Assembly (NCBI GenBank): GCA_037179385.1
Contig: CM074190.1
Span: 9,139,784 to 9,203,783, forward strand
Origin: Holothuria scabra
Lineage: Eukaryota > Echinodermata > Holothuroidea > Aspidochirotida > Holothuriidae
Length of the DNA stretch: 64,000 nucleotides
Reading direction: 5' to 3'
A program made the translations under genes and the position numbers. Positions 24,519 to 35,850 of this stretch are shown piece by piece (position 1 is the stretch's first letter; every line of letters begins with the position of its first letter). The notes beneath the pieces are model-generated. The model did no database searches. It saw only the letters and a program-made list of their open reading frames with translations, and was not told where the DNA came from.

Positions 24519-27414
24519 CGGTACTTTTTGGCGAGCAGGGTGTAGGCTACATTTTCATGTTATCAAATTCCGGTCGTAGTTAAACTAGATTAGTAGACTC
24601 TTTCAGGGTGGGAATAGCCACATGATGCCGATGGAAGAATGAGCATCTTGATATGAGCATTTTCAACCCTTTTCTTCATCCTGAAATCGGGTATAAATGA
24701 ATACGTCGAATATCTCCCAATGATTAAAATGTAATATATATCTGAAAATTCAGTTTGATCATTTCCACCATGGGAGAAGATAAGCATCCCGAAGTGCATA
24801 ACTAGAAGCTTTTCAGATGTTAAAGTTCAGTTTTCGTCATCCCTCATCCCATACAGCCTAGCTTTAATCAGGGAGCCTTTCAATTCCCTGCTTCAATCCT
24901 CCTTACAGTGCAGTTTGCATAGATTTCCTTATATTTTTTGTAAAGCATCTCCTTGTGTCGTAACATAAACATATATCAAAATTACATTTCTCATTTTGGC
25001 ACTTAAGTCAAACAACGAACCAGAATGAATCTGCGCACATATATACTAAACTAGTAAAAAAATTACAATTTGCAAAAATATCAAGTTTACACAGTAAGCT
25101 ATTTTTTTTTATTTTATTAATAACTCAATTTGAATATTTACTGGGGTAATTTGAGACGACAACATTTTTGTCTTTGGAAATCCTACATCTGAAATGAAAG
25201 CTTTTAATTTGATCAAGGGACTGTTCAGAAGAGTTTACCAATATTATGAATTTTTCTATCTGTTGTGGTTTATTTTCATTATTCCATATTTCATTGCATG
25301 CTAAAACGAAGGAGTTTATACAGAATTAATGACAATTAACAATGAATGGAAACTAAAATCCATAATGAGCGATGATGATCATTTTCCTGACTGGGGCAAC
25401 CTTCCGGGACGGGAAGACATTCCCCTTGTCCCCGACGGGCGCCACAGCAGATAACAAACAGATTTTCCAGTTTTTGTGATATTTCGAGCAATGTGAAGTA
25501 ACTGTATGCCATAGGCCTAGAAGTGATATCTAAAGTGAAAGGTCATTGGGTTTTCCTTCAGGCTTTGACTCCTGGCCGGGTCATACCGAAGATTTTAGGC
25601 AAAACCTAATGAAGAAAAGTTTCCCGAACGTGAGGAGACTCAAGTTGGGACTATTGAAATCGTTGATCTCGTTTATTTGAGTCGTAGCCAATGAAATGTA
25701 AGTGGAACGATCAGGGAAGTCTTTCGAAAGATCGACCGGATGCGTCATCTTTTAAGTGCGTGTTACAGTTTCTTCTACTTAAAATATAGGGAGTACAAAC
25801 TATATTTTGGTTTAAAAGTATCTAAGAATTTGTAGCAAAAGTAGCGTTGAAGTTTACAAATGAAAGGCAAGTCTCTAAAAATTATTTTAAAACAATAGTT
25901 TCGTCGAGGTATTGTATAAATGTCAACCTCTATGTAAGAATGCCTAAACCCCTAACTTACCCGAATGAATGCATTATGTTTCTGTTACATAACTGCGGTC
26001 GAAAGGCCGGGCGATGTGTGACCTTTTAGAAGGTAAAATTTCTTCCACTTAAATAATAGAGAGTAAAATTTTAAAAATTGTATCGTAGCTAAAAGTACCC
26101 CACAGTTGATCTTTGCAAAAGTATCGTACAAGTTTACCATGGCGGGAGAGTAGTTAAACTATAATTTTACACAAATTTTTGACAAATTTTTGATGTATAA
26201 ATGTCATTCACTATGTAAAAACACGACAATATTTGACCTCTGCCCTGCTACCAAGTACTTTGAAAAATTACGATTCGTCATGCAGTACACCGTAAAGGGA
26301 AAGACTATAAGACCCCACACTTAGATTGGAAAAGAGTTGATCGTGAATGCCCTCCCATTCCCTGGCACAGCACTTAACCCGAAATAGTAGAATATTCGGG
26401 CGAAAGTGCAACAAAATTCTGGGGTATTTTCAATTAAAGGGAGTGGTGGGCAAGCGTATGCAGTGCCCAAAATTTTGCCCGAAAAAATCAGTGTTTAGTC
26501 ATTTGTGACGAGGTGTCATACTTTTTTCTAATAATACCACAACAGTAACAAAACTGACGTTCGAAACACATTCAAGCAACCTAAGTCTCACGGGGCGTTG
26601 GGGCCTAGGAATTGAGAGGTGGCTGGCTAAACGGTGAATCCCTCTGACCGACATGAATAGGTTTTTGGTGGGGGATGAGGGAGGGGGGAATCGGAAAGTT
26701 CGCCACCAAACTGCCTAACCACAAAATATTGCCTCACCAATGACCAATATGAAAAAGTGGTGTGACTTGGATGCCAGGAACGGTTGTTTGTTTGGTGGTT
26801 ACCAGTTGAAAAGAGGCATATCTTAGAAATATCAACAAAAGGTTAGCAAGGTTCTATCCAGGAGAGGTGGAGGAACCTGGGGTGTCCCACTCTTTTTGGA
26901 TTTGACTACTTTATAGGAACCTGAATGCATATTTATTCCATCATAAAAGTCATAGAAAGGTAAAATTGATATCGCCAAGCAAAAATTGGAGGACGAACAG
27001 AAGAAGTAGATTAAGATTTAGAGTAATGAATGACCCACCACCCAGTTTAATACATATGAATAGATATGCATAGATAAATGGAAGTTAATCACTTAATACG
27101 TAGGGGTGTCGGATTTTGTTGTTCTAAAGCTAGAAAGAATGAATTTTTTAACCGTAATATTTACCGTTCAAGCTTAATACCTTTTAGGATTGTATCATAT
27201 TTGAAGGTAACATGCTACAAAGAATACATTTCCTGTCGTACCAATTGGGTGAAGTTAATTTTCAATTCTACCACCTCTATATACAGTCCGTTTTGGAGAA
27301 TCCTGCATTCTGATTGGTTGAAAACTGGCCTGTTAATTCACTACACACTAAACATAAAACAGTGATAAAGATGAAATTTTCCACATTTTTTCGGTGGTAG
27401 GATTGGAATAAACC
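24519..27414. other. non-coding, no gene recognised
   Basis: AT-rich. Contains a short SINE piece at 25556-25602 and poly-purine patches near 26670-26690. No exon supported. Confidence 0.5.
25556..25602 (+). mobile_element. fragment of the tRNA-type SINE
   Basis: Plus strand: GGCTTTGACTCCTGGCCGGG followed by TCATACCGAAGA, matching the junction of tRNA-like head and body in the copy at 35088-35222. Neither end of the SINE is present. Confidence 0.5.
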
Positions 27415-27510
27415 ACATTTGTCCTCTGATCTACTTACCTGGATAGAAGGTGGTGCCGAAAAATTGAAGCATCAGAACCGCCATATTGTGTGTGTAGACA
27501 TGCCAACCTC
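27415..27510 (-). repeat. exon-like dispersed repeat, copy 1
   Basis: Minus strand: an ATG followed by CTTCAATTT and CTTCTATCCAGGTAAGTAGA with TCAG following. This looks like a first exon with a splice donor, but the same arrangement recurs at 31475-31560 on the plus strand, so it is a repeat carrying a donor-like site rather than a unique gene exon. Confidence 0.5.
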
Positions 27511-29324
27511 CTAAATAGCAAACCGTGAGATTTTCGTAACAAAACCTGGAGATTGGTACTCGAAATTTGTCCTGTACCATACCATGACGAGTTTTTTCAT
27601 CACTGGGAAGATAACAGATGATGAGGTGGGGGTTCTGGTCTGGGGAAAATGGGAAATACTGACTCCATACTCTTTTTACAAGGCCTCTTTCCTCGACCAC
27701 CAACCATTCTGGGAAAACAGGGTTACGGTCTTTCTTTGCTATCGCAGCCTGGTTTTGTGAATATCATGTCCGATTGCAATGACCTGATGACTAATCCATG
27801 TAAATATAATCCAACTCAGCATTTTGATTGAATTTTTGCAATCTTTCACTCAGAAATCAGGAAAATCATCAATGTGGAGATTGCTGCCACGTTTTGAGCT
27901 AAGTTTGCTTTGTTTCAAATTGGAGTTGTGCGTGGGAAAAACCTGTTGCCTCTGAGCGCTGGTTTCTTTTGCCCGGCACAACCCGCCAGAATCACAACCC
28001 TGATGCTCACACGTGCTGTCGTGCACGACTGAAAAGTTGCATGTTACATGCACAGGCTAGGATGCGATTGCCAACTTTCCAGACCTATGTGTAGCAGCCG
28101 CCGATGTCGCTCTACGACAGTGGCGTAGGAAGCAATATGAAAGTGGGAGGGGGCGTAACAATTTTGGACCATGCATCTCACCCTACCCAATTAACCAAAA
28201 GGTACATTTTTGGTTATTTTTCTACGAGAAAGAACGTTTTTGTGAAATAAAAAATATCTGATTTTTCTTAAGTGTGAACACTACGTAATTTGCAGCGCGA
28301 AGAGCGCGCTGAAAATTTGGGTCCTTTTACACATTTGTAAGTATGGAGCTTGTGTCACAGGAAATAGTTTAGATTTAGGGTTTTCTGTTTGGAAATTTGA
28401 ATATGTGGGGGACAATCGAAGAATCGTTGTTGTTACATAATGTTATCTGAAGAGTGCAGATTGAGGTTTCTCTTCTCGGCGACATTCAGAAAGCTCCCGA
28501 AACTTTGCTGCCTTTCAGACAAAATATTTTAAAATTAAAAGCCTATATTGAAGAAAATTTTAGGGAACCGGCACTGGCTCGGATCGGGAAATTCTACCAT
28601 GAGTGATCAATCACTTATTGCATTAGAGGAAGCGTGCCGAAAATTTTGCCTTTTCAAAACTAATAATTACAAATATGGAGTTCTTTTTTGAAGAAAAAGT
28701 TGGGAAAACCGCACTGCAGTTGACTCGTGTCTCAAAAAGCGAACATCCGAATGTTTCACCTTTTCAAGCCAGGGGGGAATCACACGCTGCCTCCTGAAGC
28801 TACGTCACTGCTCTGCAATATTGAGCATTGATAACGTTTTGACACATCAATGAATAAAGAATCCCTCTACACAGGCTACTCAACTGATAGGGTTGAAAGT
28901 ATCTGATGATAGTTGTGTATGAGAACATTTGGGTACGGTAGGCCAATGGTTCCCTGTCTGTAATATGGAGTCTTGCTCGCAAGACTACCTACAGCTGGTG
29001 CGGAGCGTACAGAAAAATTTGAAAAATCTCGACCCCTCAGACAGCCGAAAATGGCATGTCTCGGGTTTGTAAGTAGTAGCTAAGTTTTCCGATTTTTCTT
29101 TCAAGTGTGAACACCATCCTATTAGGGACTTATTGATTAATTTGCCGCTCATTTTCAACAGAAAATGTCAATTACTTGAAAAACTGAACAAGATTTCACT
29201 TTAGTGCAGTTCGTGGTGGATTGAAGATCAACTTGACTGAGTGGCGAGCTATATAGGGCGTAGTAGTATGAGTGAGTCCTCTTTCACAGTGACAACTATA
29301 TATAAGTGCAAGTTCAGTAAAAGG

Positions 29325-29372
29325 TGGTGGTGGTAGTGGTGGTGGTGGTGGTGGTGGTGGGGGGGGGGGGGG
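29325..29372 (+). repeat. GTG microsatellite running into a 14-G tract
   Basis: About ten GTG/GGT units, then G x14 at 29359-29372. Open frames across it are artefacts of the repeat. Confidence 0.85.
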
Positions 29373-30471
29373 TGGAGGTGGGGGAGTCGAGTCCCACCCT
29401 ATAAATTCAAGCCCACATAGTCGCTCACACAAAAACCCCCTCAAACACAGTCTCCCCTGACAACTCTACCCCTCAGTTCATACCGGTCCTATCACAGTGA
29501 CTTCAGATCCTATAATGAAAGAAAAGTGAATGGGATGCCACCGAAACTGCCCTTACACTCCGACACCCTACAGTTCCGACAATATCTACATTCATCAACG
29601 ATCAAGTTGTCGGAAGTGGCGTAGCAACAGGAGGGGGGGGGGGTGTTGTCAGACCCCCCCAGTGACCCAACCTTGCAGTGAAAAAATACCTAAAAATAGT
29701 GGGTTTTTCTCCTCTATTCTTGGACTTTTCCCTCATGATTTTATGCCCCAATGCGCCCCCATGACATAATCGTGGCTTTGGCCTGGTTGTCGGAACACAG
29801 AGATGTTGGAACTTAATGGATTTGTCGGAATATAGGGGTGTCGGAATTTAGGGTCGGGTGTCGGAATGTAGGGCTGTAACCATTCCTCAGTTGCAACTGA
29901 ATGGAGCTTCTCTCCATAGGTTTAAGTCAATCAACTATAAGCGAAGTAATCGACTCTTTCTCATAAATACTGCTGAGTATTGCACTGTCCAGGTGAAGCG
30001 AGGCATGCAGTTATTTAATAGTACTGACAACCCAAATGCCGACTGCTTCATGGTGGTCAATAAGCCGTATATCACGCGCGCATCCAAGGGGGGGGGGGGG
30101 GGGCTTTTACAACCTCATATTCCCCCTTTTTCGCCACATAAACAGAGTATAACATACGGAAAATTAGTACTTCAGCACAACTCCCTCACACCCCTACTTA
30201 AGTCAGTCTTCCCCCCTTTTTTGGAATATCTGGATCCATGCCTGTATATGGCACAGTGGTGGAAATTGCAGTCACACAAGGCACCCCTACTAAAATTACC
30301 CCTGCTTGGCCAACAAAGTCACCCGTAACAAAGTTATACCTAACGAAATTGCCCCAGTCCCTTTAAAGTCCACGGTTCCTAAAGGCAAATGTTAAAAAAC
30401 GAGGCTATTAAATACAGGTACCGTAGGAAACCTATATAACCTAAGTCCCTTATGGGTAAGGCCTCATGTGG

Positions 30472-30512
30472 GCCGGGGTTGTAGAATATGCCCACGATAT
30501 TGACCCCGGCCG
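30472..30512. repeat. GC-rich hairpin
   Basis: GGCCGGGGT and its exact reverse complement ACCCCGGCC are separated by about 23 nt. No T-tract or transposon end is evident, so its role is unknown. Confidence 0.5.
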
Positions 30513-31474
30513 TCGTTAGACTGCTGCTGGAGGATTTAGTGTACAGCATTTGACCTATGACACTATATATATATTTATAACGCATTCGTATTGGTGTGAC
30601 GGTTGGTTAAATCTTTTCTAACTAACCCTTATGGGTATATAGGCCCACACCGGTGGGGCATTTACCGAGATTGATAAGTGGTCCATATGGGAAGCCCACA
30701 CGCCCGAGGGATATTACAGGATTAAAGTTGACCCATATTCTCACACACTATCAGTTGTTTTAATGGGCCTGAGAACTCCGTCGGTTTCTCATATGGTCAT
30801 TTGGATTAACTAAAGGGGCTGTCCATGGGTCTTTATCATCCCAGGTGCAATACCACATAAGAACCCCATAGGGTCTATGAAATGGGTCCCGTAAGATTCC
30901 CTTATGAGAATGTTACCAGTAAAATGGTTTTTGAGGGTTAAGGGGGGGGGGGGGGTGAATATTTAGGAGGCATAGAACGCTGCAATCTTGTCGTAGGCGA
31001 CGAACTTAGCCTCGGGGAAACCTTGAGTTGCTTGTCCGGCAGATGACTTTTTTCAAGGTCAGACTTTAGGTGGAGAGTTTGTCAGGAGTGACTTTGTAAA
31101 TGGGTGTCTCATTTATTTGTTACTAGGGAGACTGTGTAGAGGAGACTCCAATTGTGAGAGGATTTGCTATGGTGCCTTGTCAGTAAAAGCATGAACCTGA
31201 AGTACTCCCATTTTAACGGCCACGGCAGGCCTACCATGAAACCAGCACATGCGCCAATGCTTCTAACTCCATATGCTTGCAATCTGTTGCTGCATAATTG
31301 AAACTAAAAGAAGTACATGATTTAATCTTTGCATTTCTGTCGGTTGTATTCAATTTAGGCTGCATACAATGTATACGTTTCAGTCACAAAATCAAGAAAT
31401 TTAGCTCGTTTAACAGTTTGTCAGTTGTCAGTCGATGCACATATGGTATACGAATCGGTGAAAGCTGAATGTTT

Positions 31475-31560
31475 TTGCCACCTGCAAAATGGCCACCTCG
31501 AGACTTCCGGTTGCTTCAATTTGCAGTTGTGTACGCCTTCTATCCAGGTATGTAGATCAG
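31475..31560 (+). repeat. exon-like dispersed repeat, copy 2
   Basis: Plus strand: GCAAAATGGCC, a short open frame (MATSRLPVASICSCVRLLS) and a donor CAG/GTATGT, then AGATCAG. It resembles a first exon with a mitochondrial-type presequence, but GCTTCAATTT and CTTCTATCCAGGTA-GTAGATC are shared with 27415-27510 on the other strand. I therefore call it repeat-derived. If it does encode a gene, no downstream exon was found. Confidence 0.45.
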
Positions 31561-33220
31561 TGCATTTGTCTGACCAATGGCTCCGCGGCCTCTTTGGAAC
31601 TATTTTTTTCATTGATATTTTGAAGTCAATTTGAAATATCCCGCAGTTGCACTTCCGTTGAGGTATACTGACATGAAGCATTTTACCCACCCAAAATGAA
31701 CAGAATTCAAAAGATAAATGCACCGTTCTTATATAAAATGATTGCTCTGTTAAAAAAAATTCACGTAAAGGTACATCATGAAAAATACTATTAGATATAT
31801 GATAAAAATACTATGGAAAGGGTGTGGCTATATATAGCCAATACGACTTGCTAGCGGACGGCACTTTACAGAAAGTAAGGGATTAAATAGAAGGCCCAAT
31901 TTGGGGAACTCGTGCTATAATTACAGGGAGATTAGGCATTCAACAGTTCAACATCTTAAAATAAATTTAAACTTTGCTGGCAGAAGAAATCCTTTTTCGA
32001 TTTTTGGTACATCCTTAAAACGCTTCTGTAAAAAAAAAAAAAAAAAAAACAATAACTCAAAGGGGGTCGTTTGCACCCCGCCCCCCCCCCCCCCCTTGGT
32101 GACGCCCATGAGCTTGGTGACGCCCATGACATGGGCGTCCGCACGGAAAAAATCCACAGGGTCGGGCGAACGTTTTGTGGTAGGTAGTTTTGGATAGAGT
32201 TCCGATTAAACTTACATATACTAAGCCAGCGTGTACTAGACTTGGCAAAGTCTTTCTTGGTGATATCATTCCCCGACTAATATTTTTAATGTTTCATCCA
32301 ATCCATTAAATAGCCAGATTTAACAACTAAATGATCTAGAAAATGCGCCTTTTCAAGTTCTTTATATGTCTCTAACAACTTTGATACCGTCCGTCCTATA
32401 TTCGAGTATTGCCCCTAAATCCACGTCCGCCGAGGATGGACACTGAATGAGGGATAAAACATTACATGCATTGAAGCGCAGTGATTACAGGTCTTATTTA
32501 GTGTTTGCAAGGGTAACACGGGTAGCCACCCGTCATCGTATTGCCCGGTTCCAAATCTACTATCCGAATCTTTACAAAAAAATGCATGCAAAAAGGATCA
32601 CCCCATTTGCGCCATTACCCACGGTAATGGACTAAAATATTTTGCCAATTTGGTAAACATTCTCCGACACTAAAAATGAAGAGAGCCCCTAAAAATTATG
32701 TGTAAGGTGTAAGATTGAAAGTTGTGTGTACTTCGTTTCCAAAGTTGAAATTTTTATCAGCGTGCAGCCCGATCGCGCTATCGTCATGTAGTGATTTACT
32801 TTTCACAAATCAACACTTTGCCGCTATCTATTAAACAGGGGTGGCGCCAGGATTTACCCGACAGGGGGGGGGGGGGTGGGGGTGGGGGCAGCATTTCAAG
32901 GCCCCGACAAAGGCTTTGAGTTAGTCCCGGTGGGACGTGAATTAGGAGATTCTGAGGCGCGCGGAGCTCGCGAAATTTTTGGCCTTCTTTTCAACAAATG
33001 CTTAAAAATCTGGAGTTTATTTTGAAGACAAAATTTAAAATTTTTTAAAGAAATTTTGCTTTTGTGAGGACCATTAAAAAGTTGGGGTGTTTAGTGAAGG
33101 ATTCTGTCCTCCATATGGGAAAAATCAAAAACATTATACAGGCGACAGCTGTAAATATTTTGGGGCTACGCATTTAGTCGCACTAGGCCTACGTACTAAG
33201 GCTTCAACATGAGACTAGGA

Positions 33221-34802
33221 TGCCCGACATTTTCTTCCTTTTCTGAACGATGATTTGAAAATTTAGAGCTCATTTCATTGGAGAAATTTTGGAATTTAAT
33301 GGAAAAAATTTTGGTTTGGGGGTCCAGTTATTATGAAATATTTTGGCTATTTATTAAGTGATAAGACTTTCAAGAGCGAAATTAGGTAGAATGTTGGGGT
33401 GCGGGTTAACAGAGTTGGCTTTGGTTAGTTATTGTACGGAGTATCCATCGAAATTGGAAAATTTTGCCACTTTTAACAATCTGAAGCTTATACTGGAGAA
33501 AGCTTGTAATTTTGTGACAGATTTACCGGTTTTGGAAGAATCTAATCTTCTTACAAGAAAATCAAGTAGGGCGTGATCTGTAGTTTGGTTGGGGTTACTG
33601 AATATCATCATGCAGATTAAGGCCCTCGGACCATCTTGGGAAAATTCTCCCGCGAAAACAGTTTGGCTTCCCATACATTTGAAGTTTTATATTTTATATA
33701 TTGACATAGACGTACGGGAGCGTTTCAGTTTGGAAGGGACAGAATTGTCTCTTTTGTCCGAAAAATGTAATTTTGCCCGAAAGACCATCAAAGTACAGAA
33801 CACAGAAATGTTCCAAAAATTGAGAACCTCCAAAAAGCAGGAAATGGCATTTCCCGAGCTCGTACCTAAAAACTAATCAGTCATTATTTTGAGCTTTCTT
33901 GCGCAATGAAATTTTCAACTTCATAATATTGTCCCGAAACGAAGAACAATTTGCAAGCTTGAAATGTTCTGTTAAGTAATCTGTTTGACCAAAACACTAA
34001 TTAAGCGGAGCGCCATCATCAGTTGGCGATAAGCGTATAGAAAAGTGATCAGAAAATTACCAGATAAAAGGGTACTGCTGCAATTAATTCTCGTACCTTT
34101 TCGGGGGAAAACTGTGCAACGGAATTGAAAACATACCAGTGTTTTTGCCTCTATTACGGTATTAGGAATCGTCGTTGTAGTCCGTTGCAAGACCCGCTAA
34201 AAAGATGAGATTTTCTACGTGACTTCCCAAACTCCAGACTATAAATGATTTTTCTTTCTATGTATTGGAATTTTTGAAAATATGTCACGTTACAAGGTGG
34301 CTTCAAATGAATTTTCAGCCAGACTTATTGGGAGACATTTTCACACTACTGTTTATCATCGGCCTATGTGTAGCTGAAACGGTCTGTCTGATTTTCATTA
34401 CCGTTACTAGAATTCGGCTGTCGGGGCAGGCCAGGTGGAAGAACATTGGTCACCGCATGCACCTGAATAACCTCTCGTCTGTTTTTGTCAGGAAACTTCG
34501 GAATGGTGAGTTTCTTTGAAGAATATTGTCTTCTAGTGAGCAATATCAAGAAGACCGTCCGGATGACTGAAGTTTATAAGACCCGCACCTTTTATCAGTA
34601 CAACGTGGGCACGCAGATGAAGGCTCCCCGACGAAATTGGATTTTCTCAACCGACAACAGGGGAAGGACTGGGGGTGAGGAATAAAAGAGCTAGTGAGAA
34701 GTGATTAAAACTGATACAGATGGGCATTAAAATACCGTTACAAAAGAATAAAATAGTTCAAAAAGAAAAAAAAAAAGTTCACGATCATCCATCCAGTAAC
34801 TT
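33221..34802 (+). repeat. 1.6-kb dispersed repeat, copy 1
   Basis: Collinear with 59330-61000. Shared phrases in order: GATTTGAAAATT-AGAGCT, TTTTGCCACTTTTAACAAT, GCCCTCGGACCAT, TTTGGCTTCCCATA, GCGGAGCGCCA-CATCAGTTG, AACCTCTCGT-CGTTTTTGT and GATCATCCATCCAGTAACTT. No reverse transcriptase or transposase frame is present, so it is a decayed or non-autonomous element whose ends are only roughly placed. Confidence 0.65.
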
Positions 34803-35087
34803 CAAAAAAAAATCAAATTCAAAATAAACATATTACTAATGCATATGGTAAGGTCATATGAAATAAGTTATGAAATAGAAATAATACTTTGTCAGTATTT
34901 TGAAGTAACACATAAATGGTGAATACTGGATCCATGGTCAAGGGGAAACATGTGGACTACAGGTTCTACATGAGGATAGGTTAGATGAAGTTTTATGGAG
35001 CAATTAACAACCAATTGGTTCAAGTTGAACTGACCATGGCATTTTTTCCAGTTGAGGCTCACTGTCATGTTTTCTCTACTCCGTTCC
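34803..35087. other. non-coding, nothing recognised
   Basis: AT-rich spacer between the 1.6-kb repeat and a tRNA-type SINE. Confidence 0.5.
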
Positions 35088-35222
35088 TTATGCTGAGCAC
35101 CAAGCACGATTTCAGTAGGTTCTGTTTTTGAAGTCTTCGGTATGACCCGGCTGGGACTCGAACTGCCAGCCTCGGGCCTGCAAGTCTGATGCTTTAAACA
35201 CTTGACCATGCAGTCAGTCAGG
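35088..35222 (-). mobile_element. tRNA-type SINE, copy B
   Basis: Minus strand begins with a tRNA-like head: an A-box-like stretch (GCATGGTCAAGTG) and a clear B box in GCAGTTCGAGTCCC. GGTCATACCGAAGACTTC follows, and it ends GCTTGGTGCTCAGCATAA. The head has the spacing of a tRNA but lacks a proper acceptor stem, so it is a SINE promoter rather than a tRNA gene. Confidence 0.7.
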
Positions 35223-35314
35223 TTCTACAGTACATGAGAGTAACTAGATCCAGTACAACCTGGTGATTCCCAAGATACATCACTTATGCCCTGATACAAT
35301 CCTTCTACAGCACA

Positions 35315-35619
35315 TTAAAGGGGCAAACCTCTCACCCCAAACTACAATTTTGGTACTGGTGTACCAAAATTCTCAATTGGCTCAGCTCTTTGATTGACAG
35401 CTAATTCAAACACAGCAGAGTACCAAAGCTTTTATAACATAGCATAAACGGTACTGAGAGTGTTTCGATTATATGAATTGAGTTTTTCTTTACTGACCTT
35501 GAAGCAATAAACTGAGATTGTATCGGGATGAGCATGAATTCCAGACAATTGTGGGAGGGACTTAATTAAGAAGGACAGGAGAATTAGTACTGTCTGGGGT
35601 GAGAGATCTGGGCCTTTAA
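35315..35619 (+). mobile_element. TTAA-flanked MITE, copy 3
   Basis: About 297 bp between TTAA at 35315-35318 and 35616-35619. It is very similar to the copy at 40-343, including CTCTCACCCCAAACTAC and GAGAGATCTGGGCCT, so this pair moved recently compared with the others. It lies about 230 nt downstream of the CCDC160 stop codon. Confidence 0.85.
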
Positions 35620-35775
35620 AGGATGTACATAATTAACCTTGCACAGCATCATCTTCAATATATTGAATTAGTTATGGTACAGGCCTCCTTTATGAAATCA
35701 AGTACTGTAAAGGAATATATCTCTTTAAACACAACTGTACTGTACTGTAGGTCAACACCAATGAGCAGATTTCAG

Positions 35776-35781
35776 TTTATT
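35776..35781 (-). promoter_or_regulatory. poly(A) signal of the CCDC160-like gene
   Basis: AATAAA on the minus strand, 70 nt downstream of the stop codon, followed within about 25 nt by a GU-rich TTGGTGTTG stretch. This is a standard arrangement for 3' end formation. Confidence 0.65.
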
Positions 35782-35850
35782 ACGTATCCCTGTAAAGCAC
35801 AATGCTTCTTAAATCAGCCCGTTTTCATTCCAATAGAAATTTCACATTAA

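Larger units (their letters stand above)
27511..33220. other. repeat-rich stretch without a recognised gene
   Basis: Contains TGGCGTAG-type repeats with poly-G tracts (near 28121, 29619 and 32838), a GTG microsatellite, tracts of 14-16 G at 29359, 30088 and 30942, 20 A followed by 15 C at 32030-32095, a GGCCGGGGT hairpin (30472-30512) and pieces of the 1.6-kb repeat family near 28600-28780 and 29000-29210. The 156-codon plus frame at 29858-30328 runs through a poly-G tract (poly-Gly) and is not called. Confidence 0.55.

Noticed and set aside
29858..30328. 156-codon plus-strand frame
   Set aside because: It runs through a 16-G tract giving poly-Gly and contains no conserved motif; chance frame in repeat DNA.
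31489..31547. First coding exon of a mitochondrial protein (MATSRLPVASICSCVRLLS with a good donor)
   Set aside because: A similar exon-like sequence occurs on the other strand at 27415-27510 and no downstream exon was found, so it is more likely repeat-derived.
35140..35215. tRNA gene on the minus strand
   Set aside because: A and B boxes are present, but acceptor and anticodon stems do not form properly and the sequence continues into a SINE body shared with another copy.
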